Notes: generated from the letters alone by a model not told the origin. A stretch of 64,000 nucleotides of DNA from Perlucidibaca piscinae DSM 21586 (GCF_000420045.1 NZ_ATUE01000008.1:245242-309241); one strand, 5' to 3'; shown: positions 46,633 through 56,210, counted from the first letter of the stretch. Translations and numbers: made by a program.

Positions 46633-46648
46633 GAGACAGTCCGGCGGA

Positions 46649-46801
46649 TCAGCAGATGTAGCGCTGGAACATACCGGAAATGCCGGCGATGCAGGTCACC
46701 ACGATGAGGATGGTGCTGAGGCGTTCAAAGAATTTGTTGGTGAAGATCAGTGGCAGGATCACCAGCACGAGGATGAGCATCAGGGCGTAATTGGCACACA
46801 T
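46649..46801 (-). CDS. small hydrophobic membrane protein
   Basis: 50 aa with two hydrophobic stretches (YALMLILVLVILPLIF and TILIVVTCIAGISGMF) around a short basic turn. No family recognised. ATG 46801 is preferred; a TTG 30 nt upstream is possible. It lies 16 nt upstream of ackA in the same direction. The amino acid composition is that of a true membrane protein rather than a chance frame. Confidence 0.45.
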   Translation of the reverse strand: MCANYALMLILVLVILPLIFTNKFFERLSTILIVVTCIAGISGMFQRYIC

Positions 46802-46970
46802 GGTTCCGTATTCCTTGCAAATGGCCCGCAAATCCGGGCAGTTGAGTGCTGTTCATCATAGCGCCAGCCGGCCATGACGTCAGGCGCATTGGTCCGGCCC
46901 GTCGTTTTGCTTTGTCGGATTCCCTGTCGGATACTTACCGAATGTTCGTGACGAGCGCCCGGAGAAGGCC

Positions 46971-48743
46971 ATGCAGCGAAAGACCCCCCGTCTGACCCGA
47001 CGACAGCTTCTGACCCTGATGGGGGCGGGTGCCGCAACCCTGGTGGCGGGTTGCTCGGAGGACGAGAACCCGGCACGTGAAAGCGATGATCCGACCCGCC
47101 CCGATGTCGATCCGGATGGTCCTGGCAACGGACCGGCGCCGGCTTTCCTGCATGGTGTCGCTTCAGGAGACCCGTTGCCGACGGCGGTGGTGATCTGGAC
47201 GCGCGTCACCCCCGTCGAGACGGCCACGCCGGGAGCCAATGTCGTGGTCGAGCCGCTCCCCGTGCAGTGGGAGGTTGCCGACAACGCCGGCTTCGCCGGC
47301 ACGCTGCGCAGTGGCAGCACCATGGCGGTTGCCGAACATGACTACACGGTGCATGTCGATGTCACCGGCCTCGATCCGGACCGCAGCTACTGGTATCGCT
47401 TCCGCAGCCGTGGCGTGACCTCGCCGGCCGGGCGCACGAAAACCGCTCCCGCCGCTTCCTCGACGCGCGCCGTGCGTTTCGGCGTGGTGTCCTGCGCGGA
47501 ATGGGAGTTCGGCTTCTTCGGGGCCTATGGCCGCCTGGCCGAGCGCAACGACCTCGATGCCATCATTCACCTGGGTGACTACATCTACGAGTTCGGCACC
47601 AGCTACGGCCCGGTACCGTCACCGGGTGCCGCCTTTGACCGCGTGCACGAGCCGCCGCGCGAGACCACCACGCTGGCCGACTACCGCCAGCGCTACGGTC
47701 AGTACCGCAGCGACGCCGACCTGCAGGCCCTGCATGCGCGCTTTCCCTTCATCACCAGCTATGACGATCACGAGGTTGCCAACGACTGGTGGCGCGAGGG
47801 CGCCGAGAATCACGACGCCAGCGAGGGCGACTTCCTGCTGCGCCTGGCCAGCGCCCTGCAAGCCTGGCGCGAGTGGCAGCCGCTGCGTCTGATCCTGACC
47901 GGCTCGGTGCAGGCGTATCGCCGGCTACAGTACGGTCGCACCGTGGATCTCTGGATGCTCGATACCCGGCTCTATCGCGATCAGCAGCCCGACAACGCCA
48001 TCGTCGGTTACGGCTCGGTGGATCCGGCCACCGACGATCCGTCACGCACGCTGCTCGGCGCCCCCCAGAAGCAGTGGCTGTTCGGCGGGCTGCCGCAGAG
48101 CACGGCAACCTGGAAGGTGCTGGGCAACCAGGTGCCGTTCTATCCCTTCGTGCTCGGCGTGAACCTGCCGGATGCGCTGCAGCAGATCATCGACCAGGGC
48201 GATGGCACGCTGCCGCCGCTGCCCGCGACCCTGACCGTCGAGGACTGGAACGGCTACCGTGCCGAGCAGCAGGCGTTGATCGACGTCATGGATGGTGTTG
48301 ATGACGTGGTGGTGCTGACCGGCGACTACCACGAGTCATTTGCCGCCGAGGTGCCGCTGAAGCCGGGTGACTATGCGCTGTCGCAGCTGGCGCCGGTGCC
48401 GCTGCTGGATGCGCGCACGGTGGCGGTGGAGTTCATCTGTCCGGCGGTGACCTCGCCGGGCCTGACCGAGACCCTGGCTGGCCTGGGCCTGCCCGGAGAT
48501 GCGCCGCTCAACATCAACACCGTGTTCGAGGCCAACCTGACTCTGGCCAACCCGTGGGTGAAATACCACGAGGGCTTCCGCAACGGCTATGGTGTCGTCG
48601 AGTTTGCCGCCACCCAGGCGCAGTACGACTTCTGGCATGTCGACGATCGCACCGATCCGGACACGGCAGCGGCAGCCGTGAAATCGTTCCGGGTGGTCAA
48701 GGGCAGCAAGCGGCTGGTGGCGGTGACTGCCCCGTTGAGCTGA
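46971..48743 (+). CDS. PhoD-like alkaline phosphatase, Tat-exported lipoprotein
   Basis: 590 aa. A Tat signal (TRRQLLTLMGAG, twin Arg at 10-11) ends in a lipobox LVAGC (Cys28), so the protein is folded before export and lipid-anchored. PhoD-family domains follow: an N-terminal beta domain, then metal-binding motifs such as SCAEWEFG, HLGDYIYEFG, YDDHEVAND and LTGDYHESF. It is a phosphodiesterase/phosphomonoesterase for organic phosphate. Confidence 0.92.
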   Translation: MQRKTPRLTRRQLLTLMGAGAATLVAGCSEDENPARESDDPTRPDVDPDGPGNGPAPAFLHGVASGDPLPTAVVIWTRVTPVETATPGANVVVEPLPVQWEVADNAGFAGTLRSGSTMAVAEHDYTVHVDVTGLDPDRSYWYRFRSRGVTSPAGRTKTAPAASSTRAVRFGVVSCAEWEFGFFGAYGRLAERNDLDAIIHLGDYIYEFGTSYGPVPSPGAAFDRVHEPPRETTTLADYRQRYGQYRSDADLQALHARFPFITSYDDHEVANDWWREGAENHDASEGDFLLRLASALQAWREWQPLRLILTGSVQAYRRLQYGRTVDLWMLDTRLYRDQQPDNAIVGYGSVDPATDDPSRTLLGAPQKQWLFGGLPQSTATWKVLGNQVPFYPFVLGVNLPDALQQIIDQGDGTLPPLPATLTVEDWNGYRAEQQALIDVMDGVDDVVVLTGDYHESFAAEVPLKPGDYALSQLAPVPLLDARTVAVEFICPAVTSPGLTETLAGLGLPGDAPLNINTVFEANLTLANPWVKYHEGFRNGYGVVEFAATQAQYDFWHVDDRTDPDTAAAAVKSFRVVKGSKRLVAVTAPLS

Positions 48744-48744
48744 G

Positions 48745-49647
48745 TCAGCGCGCGGCGGGCGGGAAGGCCTCGTGCAGCGCTGCCAGCTCGGCGTCCTTGG
48801 CCAGCCAGAGCTGGTTCACCCACTGGTGGAAGGCCTGCCGGTAGGCAATGTCCTCTTCGTAGCTGCGGCCCAGGAATTCGCCGGGAATATCCACCGCCCG
48901 AACGCGCATGACAATGCGCGGCACCTGGCCGCAGGCCAGATCCCAGTAGGTCGGGCGCCCGTCCGGGTAGTGCAGGGTGACATCGACGATGCCGGCCAGC
49001 TGTTCGCCCATGGCGTCGAGCACGAAGGCGATGCCGCCTGACTTGGGCTTGAGCAGGTGACGGAAGGGCGAGGCCTGGCGCTGGTGCTTCTCGGGCGTGA
49101 AGCGCGTGCCCTCGAGAAAGTTGAACACCGATACCGGGTTGGTCCGGAAACGGGCGCAGGCGGCACGGGTGGTGGCCAGGTCCTGGCCGCGCTTCTCCGG
49201 ATGCTTTGCCAGGTATTCCTTGCTGTGCCGCTTCATGAACGGAAACTCCAGCGCCCACCAGCACAGGCCGATGACCGGTACCCAGATCAGCTCCTGCTTG
49301 AGAAAGAACTTCAGGAACGGAATGCGCCCGTTGAACTGGTGCTGCAGCGCGAAGATGTCGACCCAGCTCTGATGGTTGCTGGTGATCAGGTAGGAGTGCT
49401 CGCGATCAAAGCCGTCCAGGCCGCGCACATCCCAGCGTATGCCTTGCATCCACAGCGCGTTGATGCTGATCCAGCTTTCCGCACACCAATGCATCAGGGT
49501 GCGCAGTAGGCGTTGCACCGGGGTCAGCGGCAGCAGGAACTTGAGCAGGGCGAGCAGGAACAGGGGCACGCACCAGAACAGGGTGTTGGCAGCCAGCAGC
49601 ACGCTGGCCAGCACGCCGCGCAGCGTGGCGAGGAGGGAGCGGGACAT
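48745..49647 (-). CDS. 1-acyl-glycerol-3-phosphate acyltransferase-like protein (YihG-like)
   Basis: 300 aa. An N-terminal hydrophobic stretch (about 12-38) precedes the PlsC-type domain with motif HxxxxD in SNHQSWVDIF and the FLEGTRFTPEK motif. Resembles the YihG/acyltransferase subfamily used in phospholipid remodelling. ATG 49647 gives MSRSLLATLRG as the start. It is convergent with the phoD-like gene. Confidence 0.9.
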   Translation of the reverse strand: MSRSLLATLRGVLASVLLAANTLFWCVPLFLLALLKFLLPLTPVQRLLRTLMHWCAESWISINALWMQGIRWDVRGLDGFDREHSYLITSNHQSWVDIFALQHQFNGRIPFLKFFLKQELIWVPVIGLCWWALEFPFMKRHSKEYLAKHPEKRGQDLATTRAACARFRTNPVSVFNFLEGTRFTPEKHQRQASPFRHLLKPKSGGIAFVLDAMGEQLAGIVDVTLHYPDGRPTYWDLACGQVPRIVMRVRAVDIPGEFLGRSYEEDIAYRQAFHQWVNQLWLAKDAELAALHEAFPPAAR

Positions 49648-49758
49648 GGTGTTCGGGTCTCCACAAAGGCGAACAAGTGTATGCACACGTGCGCATGAAT
49701 TGATTGCGCAGATAGTAGCCGGCTGATCGCCGGCTGCAAGCACTGATTGCCTAACCCG

Positions 49759-49917
49759 TCACGACAGCGCGCCGCCCGGCGGAAACAGGCCTGTCAGCCG
49801 GGCAGCTGCTGACGCAGGAACGCCCCGGCGTTGCAGCCGGCTTAAGGATTTGAAGGTCGCGCGCAGGCTCTGGCGCACCAGCGGTCCGGACAGATGATCA
49901 GGAAGCATCATGGACAT
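49759..49917 (-). CDS. possible small protein, uncertain
   Basis: 52-residue frame starting MSMMLPDHLSGPLV, basic in the middle, with no family match recognised. It overlaps the 3' end of the glycosylase gene by 20 nt and otherwise fills the 250-nt gap (49648-49897) between the acyltransferase and the glycosylase. It may be a chance frame. Confidence 0.2.
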   Translation of the reverse strand: MSMMLPDHLSGPLVRQSLRATFKSLSRLQRRGVPASAAARLTGLFPPGGALS

Positions 49918-50437
49918 CGTCTCCTGCAGGCGTGCTGAGCGCCTGTCGCCAGGCGGCCAGCTTGTCGGCATAGCTCAGAGCGGCATGGGCCGGACTGGTC
50001 GAGGGCAGCCTGATCAGGGTCAGAGGCTCTGCCCTGACGCCGGACAGGTCTGGCAGGACCCTGCTGCGAAAGCAGTGCTCGGCAGTCGCGCCATTGAACA
50101 GCACACGATCGATGGCAGGATGCGCACGCAGGAATCCGGCGAAATCATTCACGATCATGGAGTCAGGCGCGATATCGGCATCCAGGCTTCCCGGTCGATG
50201 GCACTGCTGCAGCACATCCCAGAGCGCAATGCCGTGCTCGCGCAGCCGGCGCAGGCGCTCGTCATAGGGCTGCTCCGGTGTGGCGCCCGTGATCTCGCCG
50301 AGAATGCGCCAGAAGGCATTGCGCGGATGCGCGTAGTACTGGCTGGCAGCCAGCGAAGCCGTCCCCGGCATGCTGCCGAGGATGAGCACCCGTGCCGACC
50401 GGTCGGCAACGGGGGCAAAGCTGCTGACCAGGCTCAG
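49898..50437 (-). CDS. DNA-deoxyinosine glycosylase (uracil-DNA glycosylase superfamily)
   Basis: About 179 aa. The family core ARVLILGSMPG, QYYAHPRNAFWRILGEI, ALWDVLQQC and RLPSTSPAHA is clear. It removes hypoxanthine or uracil from DNA. No ATG, GTG or TTG fits just before the conserved start. CTG 50437 with AGGA upstream is the best choice, otherwise translation would begin at ATG 50587 inside the upstream hydrolase gene. The gene follows that hydrolase by 31 nt. Confidence 0.75.
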   Translation of the reverse strand: MSLVSSFAPVADRSARVLILGSMPGTASLAASQYYAHPRNAFWRILGEITGATPEQPYDERLRRLREHGIALWDVLQQCHRPGSLDADIAPDSMIVNDFAGFLRAHPAIDRVLFNGATAEHCFRSRVLPDLSGVRAEPLTLIRLPSTSPAHAALSYADKLAAWRQALSTPAGDDVHDAS

Positions 50438-50468
50438 GGGGCGGTTCCTGCAGGGATCACTGCCCGCC

Positions 50469-51197
50469 TCAGAGGACGTCGTCGAAGAAGGCGAACACGC
50501 GGCGCCAGCTGTCCTCGGCCTCGGCCTCGCTGTACTTGGCGCGCAGCGGGCTGTAGTCGCCGAGGTCGCGGAAGAACACCGTGTCATGGTTGTTCATGTA
50601 GGAATGGCCGGCGTCCGGATAGGTCTTGACGTCATGCTTCACGCCCAGCACCTCCAGATGCTTGACCAGGCGCTCGCCATGGTGACCCATGATCCAGTCC
50701 TTGGCACCCCAGCCACCCACCACCGGACAGATGCCCTGCAGGGCCTCGGTCTTGGGCGGCACCATGCCGTAGAAAGGTGCCACCACCGAGATCGGCGCGC
50801 GCTGACCGTAGAGCAGGGCGAAGCGGCCGCCCATGCAGAAGCCCATCACGCCAACCTTTGTCACGTCCAGGCCGGGCTCGGCCAGCAGCCACTGGCGCGC
50901 GCTGTCGAGCTGCTCGAAGGCCAGGCCCTTGCCGGTTTCATGCGCCATCAGGGTCTTGGTCACGCACAGCGGCTTCATGCTGCCGTTGTCGTAGAGGTCG
51001 GGCACCACTGCCGGATAGCCGGCATCGGCGAGCCGGCGGGCGATGCGGCGGATGTCCTCGGTGAGGCCGAAGATGTCGTGAATGGCGATGATGGCGGCCT
51101 GCTTGTCATTGCGCTGGCGCGGCAGGAACAGTTCGCAGGCCATGGCGTGGCCGTTGCTCAGGGACAGCGTGAAACGGCGGTCGGCAGTGTGTGTCAT
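50469..51197 (-). CDS. dienelactone hydrolase family protein
   Basis: 242 aa. An alpha/beta hydrolase with the Cys nucleophile typical of the family (Cys121 in GFCMGG), Asp in the GAKDW region and His in DAGHSYMN. Dienelactone hydrolases open lactone rings, but many members act on other esters. It is 10 nt downstream of another alpha/beta hydrolase gene, and the two may form one unit with the glycosylase. Confidence 0.9.
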   Translation of the reverse strand: MTHTADRRFTLSLSNGHAMACELFLPRQRNDKQAAIIAIHDIFGLTEDIRRIARRLADAGYPAVVPDLYDNGSMKPLCVTKTLMAHETGKGLAFEQLDSARQWLLAEPGLDVTKVGVMGFCMGGRFALLYGQRAPISVVAPFYGMVPPKTEALQGICPVVGGWGAKDWIMGHHGERLVKHLEVLGVKHDVKTYPDAGHSYMNNHDTVFFRDLGDYSPLRAKYSEAEAEDSWRRVFAFFDDVL

Positions 51198-51207
51198 GTC
51201 CAGGGTC

Positions 51208-52146
51208 TCACAGGCTGTTGGTCAGGAAACGGGTGGCCAGGTCCGCCGACTCGGCGGGGCGCTCAAGGTGGGGCATGTGGCCGACTCCCTTGAAGAGGAA
51301 CACGCGAGCACCGGGGATCTGACGCCAGATCCGGGTCATGCTGACATGCAGCAGCTGGTCCTGGTCGCCCCACACCACCAGGGTCGGGCTCTTGATGTCC
51401 TTGAGGCGGTCATCCAGGCGCGGGCCTTGCAGCTGCTTGAAGATGTACTGGTGACGCGGCACCTTGCCCAGGGTTTCCTCGCCGACGGCATCCAGCACGA
51501 AGCCGGGCACGAAGGGCGGCTCGCTCATGGTCATCGCGTAGAAGCGGTGGAAGCCGGCGAGATCCTTGGCGAAGAACGGATTGCTGCCGGCCTCGATGGC
51601 CTTGTTCAGGGTGCTGGGCTCGGGGCTGCTGACGCCAGCGGCATTCATCAGGATGATGCGTCCGGTGTGTTCCGGGTGGTTCAGGGCATGTTCGGCAATG
51701 ATCATGCCGCCCATGGAGTTGCCCACCATGTCCACGACCGGTGCCTTGAGCTTCAGGCTCAGCAGCAGCTCGTGCAGGCGTGCGGCCTGGGTGGCTGGCG
51801 AATAGTCGGCGGTGGGCTTGTAGTCGGACTGGCCGAAGCCGGGCAGGTCGACCGCGATCAGACAGCGCTCCTCGGGCAGCTGGCGTGCCATGCGGAACCA
51901 GTGTGCGGCACGCGCCGTGAAACCGTGCACCATGACCAGGCAGGGTTGATCACTGTCGAGATGGCGGGTGTGGATCTGCCAGCTGTGGTCGCCGACGCTG
52001 ACGCGCCGGGTATCAAGACCGGCGAGCTTCTGTTCCAGTGCTAAGGCCTGTTCCTGTACCCAGAGACCGACACTGGCCTGAGCCGGCGCGGCGATGACAA
52101 GGCCGAGAACGGCAGCTGTCAGCCAGGGCAGAAGACGGTGTTTCAT
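51208..52146 (-). CDS. exported alpha/beta hydrolase
   Basis: 312 aa. A signal peptide (LLPWLTAAVLGLVIAAPAQA) precedes the hydrolase fold: MVHGFTARAAHW, nucleophile Ser144 in GNSMGGM, Asp in WGDQDQL and His in GVGHMPHLERP. Serine hydrolase, probably periplasmic. Possible substrates are lipids or esters. Confidence 0.9.
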   Translation of the reverse strand: MKHRLLPWLTAAVLGLVIAAPAQASVGLWVQEQALALEQKLAGLDTRRVSVGDHSWQIHTRHLDSDQPCLVMVHGFTARAAHWFRMARQLPEERCLIAVDLPGFGQSDYKPTADYSPATQAARLHELLLSLKLKAPVVDMVGNSMGGMIIAEHALNHPEHTGRIILMNAAGVSSPEPSTLNKAIEAGSNPFFAKDLAGFHRFYAMTMSEPPFVPGFVLDAVGEETLGKVPRHQYIFKQLQGPRLDDRLKDIKSPTLVVWGDQDQLLHVSMTRIWRQIPGARVFLFKGVGHMPHLERPAESADLATRFLTNSL

Positions 52147-52222
52147 GGGGCGGCTCCGGAGTCAGGACAAGGCCTGAGACTAGCCGGCGCCACCGTCGGA
52201 CTCAAGGCAAATCAGACAACAG

Positions 52223-53026
52223 TCAGTGTCCATGATGCGCATGCGCGTCGCTGTCCATGGCACTGGCATTGTCGCTCATCGGCATGACATGGCCGGCATG
52301 GCTATCGCCACCCATGTCATGGTTGCCATGGTCGTGACCTGCGCCATGACCGCTCATGCCGACCCAGGTCCAGAGACCGAACAGGATCACCAGCAGACCG
52401 GCCGTCTGACGTGTGCCCGGGCGTTGCAGGACATGGCGCAGCTGGCTGGCGGCAGCGCCGGTGAGCAGGAGTGTCGGCAGGGTGCCGAGGCCGAACGCGA
52501 GCATCACCAGACCGGACTCCAGCGGCGCGGCGCGGGTGATGGCGAGTGCCATGGCGCTGTACACCAAGCCGCAGGGCAGAAAGCCCCAGAGCATGCCGGC
52601 GATCACCGCCTGCGGTCGCTGTCGGATCGGCAGCAGTTTGCGCCGCAGCGGCTCCATGCGGCGCCACAGCGGTGCGCCCACCGACTCCAGCCGGGCCATG
52701 GCGGGAAACCAGCCGGCCAGATAGGCGCCGAGCAGGATCATCAGCAGACCCGCCAGACCGCGCAGGAGCTGCTTTGCCATGCCCAGGTCCTGCAGGCTGT
52801 GCAGCAGGCTGCCGGCAAGCAGGCCGAGCAGCGTGTAGGTCAGCAGGCGTCCGCTGTTGTAGAGCAGTTGCCAGCCCAGCAGACGCATGCCGCGACGTTC
52901 ACTTTCCGGCAGCGCGTAGGTGAAGGCGCTGCTCAGGCCGCCGCACATGCCGATGCAGTGGGTGCCGCCAAGCAGGCCCATGAGCGCGGCGCTGAGCAGC
53001 CAGCTCCAGTCAGCAATCGTGATCAT
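52223..53026 (-). CDS. sulfite exporter TauE/SafE family protein with His-rich tail
   Basis: 267 aa, about six membrane segments. The N-terminus has THCIGMCGGLSSAF with a Cys and His typical of the DsbD/UreH-like group that accompanies cbb3 oxidase genes. The last 40 residues are rich in His, Asp and Met (HGAGHDHGNHDMGG to HAHHGH), which suggests copper or nickel binding. ATG overlaps the ccoS stop by 4 nt, so it belongs to the oxidase maturation operon, probably in copper delivery. Confidence 0.87.
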   Translation of the reverse strand: MITIADWSWLLSAALMGLLGGTHCIGMCGGLSSAFTYALPESERRGMRLLGWQLLYNSGRLLTYTLLGLLAGSLLHSLQDLGMAKQLLRGLAGLLMILLGAYLAGWFPAMARLESVGAPLWRRMEPLRRKLLPIRQRPQAVIAGMLWGFLPCGLVYSAMALAITRAAPLESGLVMLAFGLGTLPTLLLTGAAASQLRHVLQRPGTRQTAGLLVILFGLWTWVGMSGHGAGHDHGNHDMGGDSHAGHVMPMSDNASAMDSDAHAHHGH

Positions 53027-53241
53027 GATGGCGTGTCGTCGCGGTTCCGTGCAGGCGCCGATGCCTCTGGCGTCGGCGCCGGCTTGACCCCGCGCTCCTG
53101 ATCACGGTCATCGAGGATGATGCGGTGGGCCGGGCCCTCAAGGTCCTCGTACTGCTCGCTTTTCACCGCCCAGAAGAAGAACCACACCGCTGCCACCAGG
53201 AACACCAGGCTGAGCGGGATGAGCAGGTAGATCACTTCCAT
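53023..53241 (-). CDS. ccoS: cbb3-type cytochrome oxidase assembly protein CcoS
   Basis: 72 aa. A single N-terminal membrane segment (VIYLLIPLSLVFLVAAVWFFFWAV, split by FixS-like residues) followed by EQYEDLEGPAHRIILDD, typical of CcoS/FixS. Needed for heme and copper insertion into CcoN. Last gene but one of ccoG-H-I-S-SafE, and overlaps the SafE-like gene. Confidence 0.93.
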   Translation of the reverse strand: MEVIYLLIPLSLVFLVAAVWFFFWAVKSEQYEDLEGPAHRIILDDRDQERGVKPAPTPEASAPARNRDDTPS

Positions 53242-53256
53242 GAATGTCCTCGAGTG

Positions 53257-55719
53257 TCAGTGCCGGCGACGCAGGCGCAAGGCGTTGATGACCACCACCA
53301 GCGAACTCAGCGACATGCCCAGGGCGGCCAGCCAGGGCGGCACATAGCCCAGCGCCGCCGGTGGCAGGATGGCCAGGTTGTAGCCCAGCGCCCAGCGCAG
53401 GTTCTGACGGATGATGACGGCGGTGCGGGTGGCCAGTTCAAAGGCCGGCACCAGCGACGGCAGACGGTCGCCAAGCAACACCACATCCGCCGTGGTCTGC
53501 GCCAGGTCGGTGCCGGAGCCCATGGCCACGCCGACATGGGCCTGGCCCAGGCCGGGGGCATCGTTGACCCCGTCACCGACCATCACCACCACGGCGCCGT
53601 CGGCCTGCAGCGCGGCGATGGCGGCCTGCTTGTCGGACGGTGTCATGCCACGTTGCCACGATGTCATGCCCAACGCGTTGGCTACCTGTTCCGGAACCCG
53701 CGACGGGTCGCCGGACATCAGCAGGGTCTTCAGGCCGCGTGCATGCAGGGCCTGCAATACCGGCAGGGCTTCGGGGCGCAGGATGTCCTGCACGATGACG
53801 CGGGCCAGCGCGCTCAGGCGGCCATCGTCGAGCTGCTCGCTGAGCCAGAGCACCAGATGCTCATCGCTGCCGGCATCGTGGTCGGTCAGGGCGAAGCCGG
53901 CGTGACCGAGGCGATAGTCGCGACCATCGATGCGGGCGCTGACGCCGCCGCCGGCGTGCAGCTGCGGTGGCGTCTCCGGGGTCAGCAAGGGCACATGCTC
54001 GCTGCGCGCCTGCTGGCGTATGGCGTCGGCGATGGGGTGGGAGGCGCCCGTCTCCAGCGCCTCCATCAGCGACAGCGCGCGCTGGCGATCAATGCCCGAT
54101 GCTGTCAGCTCGGCGAGCGCGAAGCGGCCCTGGGTCAGGGTGCCGGTCTTGTCGAAGACCACGTGGGTGGCTTGCGACAGTGAGTCCAGGACATGGCCCC
54201 GGGTGAGCAGAAAGCCTTCGCGTGCCAGCGTGTGCGTGGCCGTGGTCAGCGCTGCCGGCGTCGCCACCGAGAGCGCGCAGGGACAGGTGGCGACGAGCAC
54301 GGCGAGGGTGGCCCAGAAGGCCTGCGACGGGTCGACGAACTGCCAGCCGACATAGACCGCGACGGCCAGCACCAGCACGCGGCCGACGAAGAAGCGCGCC
54401 ATGCGGTCGGCTTTCTGCGCGATCAGCGGCTTCTCGGACAGCGCCCGTGACAGCAGCTGCTGCAGCGTGGCCAGCACGGTGTCCTGGCCGGTGCGGGTGA
54501 CCTCGGCCTGCAGCGGCTGGTCATGGTTGATGCTGCCGCCAATCAGGCGGTCACCCGGGCCTTTCTCCACCGGCAGCGGCTCGCCGGTGAGCAGGGCCTC
54601 GGACACGCGACCCAGCCCGGACACGACGCGGGCATCGCAGGGCACGGCCTCGCCAGCCTCGATCAGTATATGGTCTCCGGGCACCAGGTCATCGGCGGAC
54701 AGGGTCTCCCAGTCACCGGTCGCGCTGCGCCGGTGCGCCAGCCGCGGTGTCAGCGTGAGCAGGCTGGCCGCGGTCTCGCCGGCGCGCTGGCGAGCCTTGA
54801 GCTCGAGATAGCGGCTGGTGAGCAGAAAGAAGATGAACATGCAGACCGAGTCGAAGTAGGTCTCGCCGGCCTGGGTCAGGGTGGCGTACCAGCTCGCCAG
54901 GAAGGTGCCGATCAAGGCGATCGACACCGGCACGTCCATGTTCAGGCTGCGCGTCTTCAGCGCCTGCCAGGCGGCGCGGTAGAACGGCCAGCCGGCATAC
55001 AGGAACACCGGCGTGGTGACCAGTCCGGAGATCCAGCGCAGGTAGTCGCGGTATTCCTCGGAGATGCCCTGGAAGGCGCCGATGTAGAGTCCGAGGCCGT
55101 ACATCATCGCCTGCATGGTGCCGAGTCCCGCGACCGCGAGGCGGATCAGCTGCGCGCGCGAGGCCTGCTTGAGCTGGGCGGCATGGGTATCGGAACGGAA
55201 GGGGCGGGCACGGTAGCCGATGTGCTCAAGGGTTGCCATGACTTGGCTGAGCGGTGTCACGGTGTCGTCCCAGACCACCCGCAGACGGTGGTTGCTGACG
55301 TTGACCGTGGCCTGGGCGATGCCGGTCTGCTGGCCGAGACGGCGCTCGATCAGCCAGGCACAGGCGGCACAGGTCAGACCTTCGAGACTGAGATCGGTGC
55401 AGGCATAGCGGCCTTCGCGGTGCACGAAATCCTTCTGCGCCGCCGGGTGGTCGAAGCGGGCAAGGATGTCGTCGGCTTCCGGCAGGGCAGCGGTGGGACT
55501 GACCTGGTCGCGTTCACGGTAGTAGTTGGACAGGCCGTGGCTGACGATGCTTTCCGCTACCGCCTGGCAGCCCGGACAGCAGAATGCCCGCGGCTCGCCG
55601 AGCACGTCGGTGATGTAGCGTGCTCCCTGCCCGGCAGACGGGTTGGGCAGACCGCAGTGGTAGCAGTAGGTCCCGACCCCGGCTGCGGCGGGGGCAGGTG
55701 CCAGGGTCTCGGCGTTCAC
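53257..55719 (-). CDS. ccoI: copper-translocating P-type ATPase CcoI
   Basis: 820 aa CopA2/FixI-type exporter supplying copper to cbb3 oxidase. An N-terminal Cys-rich segment (CYHCGLP, CCPGCQ) precedes a heavy-metal-binding domain with CAAC (117-120), then the intramembrane CPCALS and the phosphorylation motif DKTGTLTQG. It lies 15 nt from ccoS and overlaps ccoH by 4 nt. Confidence 0.95.
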   Translation of the reverse strand: MNAETLAPAPAAAGVGTYCYHCGLPNPSAGQGARYITDVLGEPRAFCCPGCQAVAESIVSHGLSNYYRERDQVSPTAALPEADDILARFDHPAAQKDFVHREGRYACTDLSLEGLTCAACAWLIERRLGQQTGIAQATVNVSNHRLRVVWDDTVTPLSQVMATLEHIGYRARPFRSDTHAAQLKQASRAQLIRLAVAGLGTMQAMMYGLGLYIGAFQGISEEYRDYLRWISGLVTTPVFLYAGWPFYRAAWQALKTRSLNMDVPVSIALIGTFLASWYATLTQAGETYFDSVCMFIFFLLTSRYLELKARQRAGETAASLLTLTPRLAHRRSATGDWETLSADDLVPGDHILIEAGEAVPCDARVVSGLGRVSEALLTGEPLPVEKGPGDRLIGGSINHDQPLQAEVTRTGQDTVLATLQQLLSRALSEKPLIAQKADRMARFFVGRVLVLAVAVYVGWQFVDPSQAFWATLAVLVATCPCALSVATPAALTTATHTLAREGFLLTRGHVLDSLSQATHVVFDKTGTLTQGRFALAELTASGIDRQRALSLMEALETGASHPIADAIRQQARSEHVPLLTPETPPQLHAGGGVSARIDGRDYRLGHAGFALTDHDAGSDEHLVLWLSEQLDDGRLSALARVIVQDILRPEALPVLQALHARGLKTLLMSGDPSRVPEQVANALGMTSWQRGMTPSDKQAAIAALQADGAVVVMVGDGVNDAPGLGQAHVGVAMGSGTDLAQTTADVVLLGDRLPSLVPAFELATRTAVIIRQNLRWALGYNLAILPPAALGYVPPWLAALGMSLSSLVVVINALRLRRRH

Positions 55720-56210
55720 TCGGCGCTAAGGCGGAAGCCTTCTCCATCGGGCAGCTGACGAGTGCCGGCCAGACGCCAGGTGTCCGTGCCCAGTTCGATG
55801 TTGAAACGGCCGTTGAGCGGACGCTTGAGCTGGCCACGGAACTCGCGATCGGCGATGCGATAGACCACCAGGCGCTGATCCAGTGCCTCGCGGGTGCTGT
55901 GCACGAAGTCCAGCGGCAGCTGTTCCAGATCGTCGGGCAGCTGGCCATCGAGATGCAGACTGATGTCGCCGCTTTCGGGATCAAGACGCACGGTGGCAGC
56001 CAGACCGAGGCGTGCCGCGTTCTCCTCGCGGGCGAAGCTCTTGTTCACGGCCTTGCCATCCTCGTACCAGTCATCGCGCACCACAGTGTCACGATTGACC
56101 ACCGCGATGTAAACGAACTGCAGCGAGAAGAAGATGGCCAGGGCAGGAATGGCAATGACGAACCAGACCCAGAACTGGCGGTACCACGGGCGCTCATAAG
56201 CAACGTTCAT
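55716..56210 (-). CDS. ccoH: cbb3 oxidase assembly protein CcoH/FixH
   Basis: 164 aa. One N-terminal membrane segment (FWVWFVIAIPALAIFFSLQF) and a periplasmic FixH domain (YEDGKAVNKSFAREE). Start ATG 56210 was chosen over the longer frame because it gives a normal FixH N-terminus. It overlaps ccoI by 4 nt and follows ccoG by 16 nt. Confidence 0.92.
   Translation of the reverse strand: MNVAYERPWYRQFWVWFVIAIPALAIFFSLQFVYIAVVNRDTVVRDDWYEDGKAVNKSFAREENAARLGLAATVRLDPESGDISLHLDGQLPDDLEQLPLDFVHSTREALDQRLVVYRIADREFRGQLKRPLNGRFNIELGTDTWRLAGTRQLPDGEGFRLSAE

Noticed and set aside
46913..46930. Repeated TGTCGG upstream of the PhoD-like gene, suggesting a Pho box
   Set aside because: The repeat period is 12 bp rather than 11, and the core is not the consensus.
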